Shown here one piece after another: positions 30,874 through 37,452 of a DNA stretch of 42,380 nucleotides. A program made the position numbers and the translations under genes. The notes beneath the pieces were generated by a model. The model saw only the letters and a program-made list of their open reading frames with translations. It ran no database searches and was not told the DNA's origin. Every line of letters begins with the position of its first letter. Within the stretch, counting starts at the first letter, position 1. The DNA lies in the NCBI GenBank assembly GCA_030593075.1, contig JAUVHW010000004.1:1-42380 (forward strand). The letters run 5' to 3'. This DNA is from Ardenticatenales bacterium. GTDB taxonomy: Bacteria > Chloroflexota > Anaerolineae > Promineifilales > UBA4811.

Positions 30874-32213
30874 CACGCCTTCTCCGCCCGCTGCCCATCC
30901 AAGGTCAGTTCCCGGTCGTCGGGCAGCGTCATACTCACCCTGGTCACCGCCAGGTCATCAACCTGGCGCACGCAAAGAGAGAGAGCACCAATGGTGACCT
31001 CGTCGCCCACCTGCGCCGGGCGGCCCAGCAGACTGGTGACCAGCCCACCGACCGTGTTGCCCCGGTCGGTGGGAAGATTCAGGAAGAGGTACTCGTTCAC
31101 GTCGGTCACCAGCACGTCCGCCCGGAGTACAATTTCCCCCGCCGAGCCTCGCGAGATGAGCGGACCCTCCTGGTCGAATTCGTCCTGGAACTCGCCAAAC
31201 ACCTCCTCGATCAGGTCCTCCAGGGTGACCAGCCCGGCCGTACCTCCATACTCATCGAACACGATCGCCATGTATTGGCGATCCGCCTTGAGCAGGCTCC
31301 ACAGCTCTTCCACCGGCAGGGTCTCGGGGACAAAGGGAACCGCCCGCAGTAGGTCACGCACCGTAGCCTCTTGATCCTGCTCGACGAGACAGATGCGAAA
31401 GAGATCCTTGAGGTGGACGATGCCGAGGATGTGGTCTGTGTCCCCTTCATAGACAGGAATGCGAGTGTAGGGTGAGTCGGCGATCAGCGCCAGGAGAGCG
31501 CGGCAGTCCATGTCGGCCGGCGCCGCTTCGATGCGCGGCCGGGGTATCATCACCTGGTGGGCGACCAGGCCGCTCAAGCGAAGGATGTTGCGCAGCATCA
31601 CCTTCTCCTCGGCGTCCAACAGCCCCCCTTTGGCGCTTTCCGCCACCAGCATCTCGATCTCCTCCGGCCGGTGGGTGCGCGCATCTCCATCAATGGGCTG
31701 TACCCGCAGCAGGCGTAGGATCAAATGGGCGGCGCCGTTGAACAGCAGGGTGAGAGGGTTCAGGATAAACGTAGACCAGCGCATCGGCATTACCGTCAGC
31801 AGCGCCAGCCGCTCAGGGAAACGGATGCCGACGGACTTGGGCACGAGTTCCCCCAGCAGCACCTGCAGAGCAGTGAGAAACAAGAGTACGCCGGTCGCGG
31901 CGATGGACGCAGAGGCTGCCTCCTGGAGACCGCCCCGGTCCACTAGCAGAGGCTGTAGGGCACCGGCGAGCCAGGACTGGCCAAAGAAACCCAGCAGCAG
32001 ACTGGAGGCGGTAATGCCATGCTGGCAAGTGGCAACATAGTGGTCCAGGCGCCGGGGGTCAGCCAGAATGGGCTGCAGCAGGAGAGCAAGGCGGTTGCCC
32101 TCCGCGGCTAATTGGGCAACGCGCGTGCGCCGCGCGCTGACGGTGGAGAACTCGGCCGACACGTAGAACGCATTGATAAAGATCATCAATGCGATGGCTA
32201 GCGCGACTAACAA
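30873..32213 (-). CDS. CNNM/CorC-type DUF21-CBS membrane protein, first of the pair
   Basis: 446 residues, the same architecture as the gene that overlaps its 3' end: DUF21 (FINAFYVSAEFSTVSARRTR, LLLGFFGQSWLAGAL, VLLGELVPKSVGI), a CBS pair (YTRIPVYEGDTDHILGIVHL; MAIVFDEYGGTAGLVTLEDL), then the CorC domain (TVGGLVTSLLGRPAQVGDEV). The only in-frame start before the membrane domain is TTG at 32213, because an upstream TAG closes the frame and there is no ATG. The first ATG (32186) would cut into the first helix. The pair is a tandem duplication that has diverged considerably. It is probably transcribed from the promoter at 32334-32362. Confidence 0.88.
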   Translation of the reverse strand: MLVALAIALMIFINAFYVSAEFSTVSARRTRVAQLAAEGNRLALLLQPILADPRRLDHYVATCQHGITASSLLLGFFGQSWLAGALQPLLVDRGGLQEAASASIAATGVLLFLTALQVLLGELVPKSVGIRFPERLALLTVMPMRWSTFILNPLTLLFNGAAHLILRLLRVQPIDGDARTHRPEEIEMLVAESAKGGLLDAEEKVMLRNILRLSGLVAHQVMIPRPRIEAAPADMDCRALLALIADSPYTRIPVYEGDTDHILGIVHLKDLFRICLVEQDQEATVRDLLRAVPFVPETLPVEELWSLLKADRQYMAIVFDEYGGTAGLVTLEDLIEEVFGEFQDEFDQEGPLISRGSAGEIVLRADVLVTDVNEYLFLNLPTDRGNTVGGLVTSLLGRPAQVGDEVTIGALSLCVRQVDDLAVTRVSMTLPDDRELTLDGQRAEKA

Positions 32214-32333
32214 GGGGAGAGATCCACCCTTGAGACGTGATCCACGTCCAGCCGGGCGCTACTGCGCCCAGTATCGCGTTGCGTTCCACGCCTCGCGGGC
32301 GCAGAGCAAACATTGTGCACGTTCACTGTGGCA

Positions 32334-32362
32334 AATATAGCATCGCCGTTTGGGCCTGTCAA
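32334..32362 (-). promoter_or_regulatory. Strong sigma70-type promoter for the CNNM/CorC pair
   Basis: On the minus strand TTGACA (32362-32357), exactly 17 bases, then TATATT (32339-32334). It reads toward the pair of membrane-protein genes, with a leader of about 115 bases. Confidence 0.6.
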
Positions 32363-32376
32363 ATGGATCCTGCGAC

Positions 32377-32410
32377 GAGCATGCCACGCTGCTGGCAGCG
32401 CGGCATGCTC
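32377..32410. repeat. 34-bp near-perfect palindrome between divergent genes
   Basis: GAGCATGCC pairs with GGCATGCTC, then one A/C mismatch, then CGCTGC pairs with GCAGCG around a 2-base centre. That is 15 of 16 pairs, with no U-tract. It is 15 bases upstream of the -35 of the minus-strand promoter and 130 bases before the thioredoxin gene, so an operator or cruciform-type site is more likely than a terminator. The remainder of this 327-base gap shows no gene. Confidence 0.6.
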
Positions 32411-32540
32411 GCCACCCATGGGCACCTCCAGAACAGGCAGCGGTGCCCTCCCCTCCCGGATCGATGCAACCTTTTGGCGCGAGGTGCATCCAAGCATATG
32501 TGGCGATGAACATGATCCTAGCAAAACAGAGGAGAAAAGG

Positions 32541-32909
32541 ATGACAGACGTTGTGAAAGAGACGGCCGGCGAGGCACCTGTGAGTGGCGGCGCGCCGGTC
32601 CACGTCACCGATGACGAGTTCGAGCAAATCGTGCTAAAGTCGGAGGTACCGGTGGTGGTGGATTTCTGGGCGCCGTGGTGCATGCCCTGCCGCATGGTCG
32701 CACCCGCCCTGGAGAAAGTGGCAGCCAGCCTGGACGGTCAGGCGTTGGTCGCCAAGGTAAACACAGACGAGAACACCCAGTGGGCGATCCAGTACGGCGT
32801 GCAGGGGATTCCCACCCTGCTGTTCATCAAGGACGGACAGGAGGTGGATCGCATCGTCGGGGCCGCTCCGGGCGAGCAGATCAAGCGAAGGCTGGAGGGC
32901 TACATCTAG
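32541..32909 (+). CDS. trxA: Thioredoxin
   Basis: Cytoplasmic thioredoxin of 122 residues. The ATG at 32541 follows GAGGAGAAAAGG; the track start at 32313 runs through the palindrome and is not supported. A 20-residue N-terminal extension precedes the thioredoxin fold, which begins VHVTDDEFEQIVLKSEVPVV. The active site is WAPWCMPCRM (CMPC, in place of the more usual CGPC), and the cis-Pro motif is GIPTLLFIKDG. The ending KRRLEGYI is normal for the family. It is reduced by the thioredoxin reductase encoded at 34388. The next gene, for a membrane-anchored thioredoxin-like protein, starts 4 bases after its stop codon. Confidence 0.95.
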   Translation: MTDVVKETAGEAPVSGGAPVHVTDDEFEQIVLKSEVPVVVDFWAPWCMPCRMVAPALEKVAASLDGQALVAKVNTDENTQWAIQYGVQGIPTLLFIKDGQEVDRIVGAAPGEQIKRRLEGYI

Positions 32910-32913
32910 TCCC

Positions 32914-33333
32914 ATGGAACGAGCCGCACGATTCCTGGCAGAGAACTGGCTGTTTCTGGTCACGCTGGTCGCCATAGCGAGCGCATACGTCTTCTTGCGG
33001 TCCAGCCCCACCGCTCTGGCAGATGAGGCCGCCTTTGACGCGGTGTTGGCCAACGGCCGGCCGACAATAGTCGAGCTCTACAGCAACTACTGAAGCATGT
33101 GCCTGGTGGCCAAGCCCATCGTGGATGGGCTCGAGCGTCAATTGACCGGGACGGCCGAGGTGGTGCGCCTTGACGTCAGCAGCCAGCTGGGGCTGCGTGT
33201 CGCCCGTCGATATGGAGTGAGCGGCCTTCCCACACTGCTGGTCCTCGACCCCGATGGCGAAATAGTCTACCGCCAGGCCGGCCCGCCCAGCAAGGCCAGA
33301 GTGGTTCAGGCCGTGACTGCAGCAGCGGACTAG
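32914..33333 (+). CDS. Membrane-anchored thioredoxin-like protein, candidate selenoprotein (TGA as Sec60)
   Basis: 139 residues if the TGA at 33091 is decoded; the track shows only the part after it (33097-33333). The ATG at 32914 is 4 bases after the trxA stop and the frame runs uninterrupted to residue 59. One helix (WLFLVTLVAIASAYVFL) anchors the protein. A thioredoxin fold follows: RPTIVELYSNY, then TGA-S-M-C, then LVAKPIVDGLERQL, the strand VVRLDVSS and the cis-Pro motif GLPTLLVLDPDG. In relatives the active site would be YCSMC, so TGA again replaces precisely the first catalytic cysteine. A perfect 8-bp hairpin starts 20 bases after it. TGA also serves as an ordinary stop elsewhere in this window, so the code itself is standard. 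The alternative is a nonsense mutation, but the rest of the gene is intact. Confidence 0.82.
33113..33131 (+). promoter_or_regulatory. Candidate bacterial SECIS hairpin in the thioredoxin-like gene
   Basis: AGCCCATC-GTG-GATGGGCT is a perfect 8-bp stem with a GUG triloop. The loop G is 28 bases after the TGA (33091-33093). Distance, stem length and a G at the first loop position match the hairpin in the DsbA-like gene (30 bases, GGU). Confidence 0.68.
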
Positions 33334-33484
33334 CCGGAGAGAGCTCACCGGGAACGGGTCAGAGTACGAGGGCGGCAATGGTCGCCCGCCATTCGCCACC
33401 CGCTCCCCGGAGCTGACTGGTAGAAAGCGGCCAAGTCACTTACAATACGCTGGTTGACCCTCAGAGAAGGAGCAACCAGCGTAT

Positions 33485-34087
33485 ATGGAAGGTGAAGCGA
33501 GGTTGGTGTCTCGCCTCAAGGCCGGGGACCGGGCGGCTTTCGCAGAGCTCGTGGAACGCCATTCCCCACAGGTATACCATCTGGCCTTGAGGATGATGCA
33601 GGAGCCATCCGAGGCGGAGGAGATTCTCCAGGAGACCTTTGTTCAGGCAGCGAAACACATCGGGTCGTTCCGAGGCGATGCGAGATTGGGCACTTGGCTG
33701 CATCGGATTGCCACCAACCAGGCCCTCATGGCGCTGCGCCGACGACGGCCGGCCAGCGTCTCTCTGGACATCGATGAGGAAGGGAATGCCGGGACACTCG
33801 CGCAGCTCGCCGACTGGTCGCAACTGCCCGAGTCCGAGCTTCTGGACCGCGAGGCGCGTGCCCAGATGGAGAGGGCCATCAGAGCCCTGCCCGACAGCTT
33901 GCGAGCGGTTTTCGTGCTGCGCGACATTGAGGGCCTTTCCACAGCCGAGGCGGCCGCGGCTCTGAACCTTTCGGTCTCTGCTATCAAATCGCGGCTGCTC
34001 AGGGCTCGCCTGAGATTGAGAGACCGGCTATCGGTCTACTTTGGCGAGCGTGTGAGAGCGCAAGGGATTCACGGCGATGGAATGTAG
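33485..34087 (+). CDS. ECF-type RNA polymerase sigma factor
   Basis: Sigma factor of 200 residues. Region 2 is LKAGDRAAFAELVERHSPQV through AEEILQETFVQAAKHIGSFR and GTWLHRIATNQALMALRRRR. Region 4 is MERAIRALPDSLRAVFVLRD then LSTAEAAAALNLSVSAIKSR. Between them is a longer acidic linker (DIDEEGNAGTLAQL). The purine-rich AAGGAG is 13 bases from the ATG, rather distant. The anti-sigma gene overlaps its last 11 bases, the usual arrangement for a regulated pair. The neighbours, two thioredoxin-fold genes and thioredoxin reductase, suggest control of thiol homeostasis like SigR (inference). Confidence 0.93.
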   Translation: MEGEARLVSRLKAGDRAAFAELVERHSPQVYHLALRMMQEPSEAEEILQETFVQAAKHIGSFRGDARLGTWLHRIATNQALMALRRRRPASVSLDIDEEGNAGTLAQLADWSQLPESELLDREARAQMERAIRALPDSLRAVFVLRDIEGLSTAEAAAALNLSVSAIKSRLLRARLRLRDRLSVYFGERVRAQGIHGDGM

Positions 34088-34340
34088 CGGCGATTGCAGC
34101 CAACTGCTGGAGCCGATTTCAGAATACATCTCGGGAGAGGCGGCCGACGCCCTGTGCAGAGAGATCCAGGCACACCTGGCCGAATGCGAGGACTGCCGGG
34201 TAGTCGTGGACACTATCAGGAAGACTATCATGCTTTACCGGTCCGGTGCGGCAGAAGGCCTTCCCCATGACGTGCGGCAGCGCCTGTATCAGAGGCTCGA
34301 TCTCAGTGAGTACTTGGTCGATGCAGGAGATCAGCTCTGA
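34077..34340 (+). CDS. Zinc-binding (ZAS/RsrA-like) anti-sigma factor
   Basis: Soluble protein of 87 residues starting inside the sigma-factor gene. The HxxxCxxC motif is HLAECEDC (His33, Cys37, Cys40). Cys7 lies 26 residues before His33, the same spacing as Cys11 to His37 in RsrA of Streptomyces, and Cys27 falls where RsrA has Cys31. RsrA holds SigR inactive with a zinc ion and releases it when these thiols form disulfides; the reduced thioredoxin system resets it. The adjacent thioredoxin and reductase genes fit that circuit. There is no membrane helix, again as in RsrA. The alternative is an anti-sigma factor that binds zinc structurally without redox sensing. Confidence 0.85.
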   Translation: MECSGDCSQLLEPISEYISGEAADALCREIQAHLAECEDCRVVVDTIRKTIMLYRSGAAEGLPHDVRQRLYQRLDLSEYLVDAGDQL

Positions 34341-34387
34341 ACAGGCAGACCTATCTCCAACTGGACTATTGAAGAGCGGAGCACACG

Positions 34388-35362
34388 ATGAGCATGCAAT
34401 TCACATTGTCAACCCCAGAAATGGCAGAATCAGCGGAAGAGAAGGTGTACGACCTGATCATCATCGGCAGCGGGCCGGCCGGTCTGTCGGCCGCAGTGTA
34501 CGCCGGCCGCGCTCACCTGGATACCCTGGTCGTCACCGGTAACGAGCTTGGCGGGCAAATAGCCACGACTAGCGAAGTGGAGAACTACCCGGCCTTCCCC
34601 GAGGGCCTAAAGGGGCCCGAGCTGGCAGAGCGACTGCAAAAGCACGCCGAGCGGTTCGGGGCCATGGTGCAGATGGACAATATCACGGCCGTCGACCTCG
34701 GCAAGCGGCCTTTCACCCTCACCGGCTACAGCGGCCAGTATCGCACCCGCGCCCTCATCATTGCCACCGGCGCCTCCCCGCGCAAACTGGGCGTGCCCGG
34801 CGAAGCCGAGTTCACAGGTCGCGGGGTAAGTTACTGCGCCACCTGCGACGGCTGGTTCTTCCAAGACAAAGAAGTAGTCGTGGTCGGCGGCGGGGACAGC
34901 GCGCTGGAGGAAGCGATCTTTTTGACAAAGTACGCGAGCAAGGTGACCGTCATCCACCGCCGTGACGAGCTGAGGGCCGGACCCACACTGCAGAAGCGAG
35001 CTCGCGAGAACGGCAAGATTGATTTCATCTGGGACACGGTCGTGGATGAGATCCAGGGCGATTCTACGGTCCAATCGGTCAAGCTGCGCAATGTCAAGAG
35101 CGGCGAAACCAGCGAAATGGCCACCGATGGGGCCTTTGTCTTTACCGGACACATCCCCAACACCGAGCTGTTTGCCGGGCAACTGGCGATGGATGAGCGC
35201 GGCTACCTGGAGGCGGACGCTCGCCAGCGCACTGAGGTGCCCGGCGTCTGGGTGGCTGGCGAGGCCGGCGACCCACACTTTCGCCAGGCCATCACCTCGG
35301 CCGGGATGGGCGCTGCGGCCGCCATCGAGGCTCAGCGCTGGCTGGACGCTCAGGAGAAGTAG
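34388..35362 (+). CDS. trxB: Thioredoxin reductase
   Basis: NADPH-dependent flavoenzyme of 324 residues that reduces thioredoxin. FAD site: LIIIGSGPAGLSAAVYAGRA. Redox-active disulfide: SYCATCDGWFF. NADPH site: VVVVGGGDSALEEAIFLTKY with the HRRDELRAG basic patch. The C-terminal FAD motif reads GVWVAGEAGDPHFRQAITSA, with GEAGD where many relatives have GD followed by a variable residue. The N-terminus is extended by about 20 residues before the first strand. It is 47 bases after the anti-sigma gene with no visible terminator and may be cotranscribed with it. Confidence 0.95.
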   Translation: MSMQFTLSTPEMAESAEEKVYDLIIIGSGPAGLSAAVYAGRAHLDTLVVTGNELGGQIATTSEVENYPAFPEGLKGPELAERLQKHAERFGAMVQMDNITAVDLGKRPFTLTGYSGQYRTRALIIATGASPRKLGVPGEAEFTGRGVSYCATCDGWFFQDKEVVVVGGGDSALEEAIFLTKYASKVTVIHRRDELRAGPTLQKRARENGKIDFIWDTVVDEIQGDSTVQSVKLRNVKSGETSEMATDGAFVFTGHIPNTELFAGQLAMDERGYLEADARQRTEVPGVWVAGEAGDPHFRQAITSAGMGAAAAIEAQRWLDAQEK

Positions 35363-35394
35363 ATCCCCCGTCCCTCGTTGTGGAACGAGAAGCC

Positions 35395-35619
35395 ATGACT
35401 CTGTCCCCCGGCGCCAAGCAGATCCCCCGCGCTGACGACCCGTCCTGCCGCGCCTGCCTGCCGTGCGCTGCCCGAGCGGTCTGCCCTACCAAGGCCATTC
35501 GCGCCATTGACCGGGATGAGGCGCCGTTCATAGACGCCCACCTCTGCATGGGTTGTCACGCCTGCGTTGCAGCCTGCCCCTTTGAGGCCATCGTCCGTCC
35601 GGTCGTGGTCAAGGTATAG
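35395..35619 (+). CDS. Small ferredoxin-like 2[4Fe-4S] protein
   Basis: 74 residues from the ATG at 35395; a GTG at 35380 would add five. The C-terminal cluster site is canonical (CMGCHACVAACPFEAI). The N-terminal one is irregular (CRACLPCAARAVCPTKAI), with five rather than three residues before the last cysteine. Between them lies AIDRDEAPFIDAHL. A small electron carrier with an unusual first cluster, or one cluster plus a metal or structural site, would fit. It follows trxB by 32 bases and precedes a 58-residue ORF by 2 bases. The partner enzyme is not evident. Confidence 0.8.
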   Translation: MTLSPGAKQIPRADDPSCRACLPCAARAVCPTKAIRAIDRDEAPFIDAHLCMGCHACVAACPFEAIVRPVVVKV

Positions 35620-35621
35620 CA

Positions 35622-35798
35622 GTGCCCTCCACCAGAGAGCAACGCGTTGCCGCGTTGGAGCGGGAGATCCGGGAGCTGACGGGCAGCCTTCCGGCTCATT
35701 CCGTGCCCCCCTCCATGCTGATGCGGCTGGAAGACCTGGAAGCTGAGCTGGCGACACTCACCGCGGCATCTCCAGAAGAGAACCCAGATAGCGAGTAG
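35622..35798 (+). CDS. 58-residue helical protein, function unknown
   Basis: Not in the ORF track. GTG at 35622, 2 bases after the ferredoxin stop. The product starts PSTREQRVAALEREIRELTG, then SLPAHSVPPSMLMRLEDLE, then AELATLTAASPEE. It is predicted as two amphipathic helices with heptad-like leucines joined by a Pro-rich turn. The tight spacing behind the ferredoxin and the well-structured sequence argue that it is real. I do not recognise a named function; binding the ferredoxin or a partner is a guess from position. Confidence 0.6.
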   Translation: MPSTREQRVAALEREIRELTGSLPAHSVPPSMLMRLEDLEAELATLTAASPEENPDSE

Positions 35799-35856
35799 AA
35801 CCCGCCCGGTTGCCACCGCGCCGGCCCCCGAGATCCAAAGCCGGCGGCCGCCGGAC

Positions 35857-35884
35857 TTGCGGCCGTCGGCACGTTGGGTATAAT
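35857..35884 (+). promoter_or_regulatory. Candidate promoter for the winged-helix regulator
   Basis: TTGCGG (35857-35862), 16 bases, then a perfect TATAAT (35879-35884), 43 bases before the ATG at 35927. Confidence 0.45.
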
Positions 35885-35926
35885 GGCGCTGTCCCTGCCT
35901 CGGTGGCGAGGCGGGCAGAGCAGCCC

Positions 35927-36607
35927 ATGGCCCCCAAGACGCGAGTCCTACTAGTCGAGCTAAAAGGCAGAAAGTCGCAATCCTTTGCTCACGAACTGAC
36001 GGCCAAGGGATACGAGGTCGCCCTGGCCAGGACCGGCCGGAAGGCAGCAGAGACGCTGGCCTCGTTCGAGCCGAACGTGTTGGTGGTTGACACCACCTTT
36101 AGCCCGTGGGCCGGCGAGTTCGTGTGCCACACGGTGCGCTCCCTGGTTCCTGGTGTGCCAATGATCTACATCGGGGCGGCCGGAAGGCCCCAGCCCCCAT
36201 GGCTGCGGGCAGACGTTTTCCTTCGGCAGCCTTTCACCATACGCAAGTTGATCAACCGCATCCAGCGGCTGCTCCCTTCGGCGGATGGCCCCACTCTGCA
36301 GGTCGGCCAGCTCACACTCCACGTGGAAAAGCGGTCGCTGCACAGGAACAAGCGCGAGCACCGGCTGACGCCCAAACAGGCACACCTCCTGGAAGTCCTC
36401 ATGCGGCACCCGGGGGAGCTGATCACCCGCCGCGAACTAATGAAGCGCGTCTGGGACACGGACTATATGGATGACACTCGCACTCTCGACGTTCACATCC
36501 GCTGGGTGCGCGAGGCAGCCGAGGCCGACCCCAGCAAGCCCCGCTACATCAAGACGGTCCGCGGCAAGGGCTACCAGTTCGCCATCCCCCCCACCGAAAC
36601 CGCATAA
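35927..36607 (+). CDS. OmpR/PhoB-type winged-helix regulator with atypical receiver
   Basis: DNA-binding protein of 226 residues. I chose the ATG at 35927 because the fold starts there (TRVLLVELKGRKSQSFAHEL); the track start at 35810 would run across the promoter. The N-terminal domain has a receiver fold: Asp55 in NVLVVDTTFSPW aligns with the phospho-acceptor. But the acidic pair near the first strand is missing (LLVELKG), and the conserved Lys before Pro-Phe is Gln (FLRQPF). So phosphorylation is doubtful. The C-terminal winged helix is standard: HRLTPKQAHLLEVLMRHPGE, LITRRELMKRVWDTDYMDDT, LDVHIRWVREAAE and the hairpin YIKTVRGKGYQFAI. No kinase gene is adjacent. A terminator-like hairpin follows. 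Confidence 0.88.
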   Translation: MAPKTRVLLVELKGRKSQSFAHELTAKGYEVALARTGRKAAETLASFEPNVLVVDTTFSPWAGEFVCHTVRSLVPGVPMIYIGAAGRPQPPWLRADVFLRQPFTIRKLINRIQRLLPSADGPTLQVGQLTLHVEKRSLHRNKREHRLTPKQAHLLEVLMRHPGELITRRELMKRVWDTDYMDDTRTLDVHIRWVREAAEADPSKPRYIKTVRGKGYQFAIPPTETA

Positions 36608-36632
36608 CTGCGTCCATTAGGGTAATCCACCG

Positions 36633-36656
36633 CTCAGGGAGCGGCGCCTTCCTGAG
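36633..36656 (+). terminator. Terminator-like hairpin after the winged-helix regulator
   Basis: CTCAGGGAG pairs with CTTCCTGAG (9 bp, one G-U) around a 6-base loop, followed by GTTTG. An alternative smaller hairpin (CCGCTC-AGG-GAGCGG) overlaps its 5' arm. Confidence 0.45.
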
Positions 36657-36678
36657 GTTTGTGAATTCCTTCCCAATC

Positions 36679-36707
36679 TTGACAGCGAGCTCGGCCAGAT
36701 GTATACT
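36679..36707 (+). promoter_or_regulatory. Strong sigma70-type promoter of the TetR/fatty-acid operon
   Basis: Perfect TTGACA (36679-36684), exactly 17 bases, then TATACT (36702-36707). The predicted transcription start falls at about 36714, immediately before the operator repeats. Confidence 0.65.
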
Positions 36708-36715
36708 GACTATGC

Positions 36716-36746
36716 GTCACAGCGTGACCCAAGGTCACGGTGTGAC
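36716..36746. promoter_or_regulatory. Tandem palindromic operator for the TetR regulator
   Basis: Two palindromes GTCAC-AGC-GTGAC (36716-36728) and GTCAC-GGT-GTGAC (36734-36746), 18 bases centre to centre, at the predicted transcription start and 20 bases before the TetR start codon. The inner arms also form GTGAC-CCAAG-GTCAC. Binding here would block the promoter, the classic autoregulated TetR arrangement. Confidence 0.65.
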
Positions 36747-36765
36747 CTGACGTTTCCACCCCTCA

Positions 36766-37452
36766 ATGGCTCAAGCACACACCAAGCGGAGACGTGACCG
36801 GGAGCGCCGGCAACGGCGCGAATCAATCCTGACTGCTGCCCGCAAGGTGTTCTTCTCCCAGGGCATCCACAGCGCGACAATGGATGACGTCGCGGTGGCG
36901 GCCGAGGTCAGCAAGGGCACGGTTTACCTCTATTTCGCCAGCAGGGAGACGCTCCTGGCCGTTCTGCTGGAAGAGGGGCTGGCCCTCATGGCAGAGCAAC
37001 TGGGCCAGGCCTACAGCCCGGAGGAATCGCTCTCGGCCTCCAGCCGCCTCCGCCGCTTGGCGCGCGCCTACTTTGACTTCTTCCAGGCCCAGCCGCATTA
37101 CTACCGGCTGATGATGGCCTTTGAGCACCCCAAGTTCCAGCAGGCGGTTGATTCCAATCTCTACGAGAGGATCGTCAAACGCAGTACCCTTGGCATGTCA
37201 TACGTGGTCCGGGCTCTCGAGCAAGGCAGTGCGGACGGCGATTTCGTGGTTGAGAATGCTGCCGAGACGGCCGGCGTGCTATGGGCTATGCTGCACGGCG
37301 TGTACGTGATTCTGGGCCACCCGTTGCGCCGCGAGATGGTTGCAGCAGACCTGGAGTCGCTCTTTGATTCCGCGCTCAATCTGGCAATTAGGGGCCTGAA
37401 GGCCCCCCCAAGTAGACGGCAGGGCCATTTATCCAAGGAGACAGAGCAATGA
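36766..37452 (+). CDS. TetR-family transcriptional repressor (FadR-like by context)
   Basis: Repressor of 228 residues. The N-terminal helix-turn-helix is SILTAARKVFFSQGIHSATM, DDVAVAAEVSKGTVYLYF and ASRETLLAVLLEEGLALM. The rest is an all-helical ligand-binding domain including FFQAQPHYYRLMMAFEHPKF. An arginine-rich start (HTKRRRDRERRQRRESIL) may contact DNA. Its stop overlaps the thiolase ATG (ATGA). Position at the head of a beta-oxidation operon suggests that acyl-CoA is the inducer, as for FadR-type TetR proteins of Gram-positive bacteria and Thermus; the ligand itself is inference. Confidence 0.9.
   Translation: MAQAHTKRRRDRERRQRRESILTAARKVFFSQGIHSATMDDVAVAAEVSKGTVYLYFASRETLLAVLLEEGLALMAEQLGQAYSPEESLSASSRLRRLARAYFDFFQAQPHYYRLMMAFEHPKFQQAVDSNLYERIVKRSTLGMSYVVRALEQGSADGDFVVENAAETAGVLWAMLHGVYVILGHPLRREMVAADLESLFDSALNLAIRGLKAPPSRRQGHLSKETEQ

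Noticed and set aside
29926-31374. 482-residue plus-strand ORF opposite the CNNM/CorC genes
   Set aside because: Antisense shadow; the minus-strand DUF21/CBS proteins account fully for this segment.
22920-33333. TGA reassigned as a sense codon throughout the genome
   Set aside because: Many intact genes here end in TGA at the expected C-terminus (for example both cytochrome b parts' junction, the Rieske gene, the kinase and TetR), so TGA is a normal stop except at the two CxxC sites.
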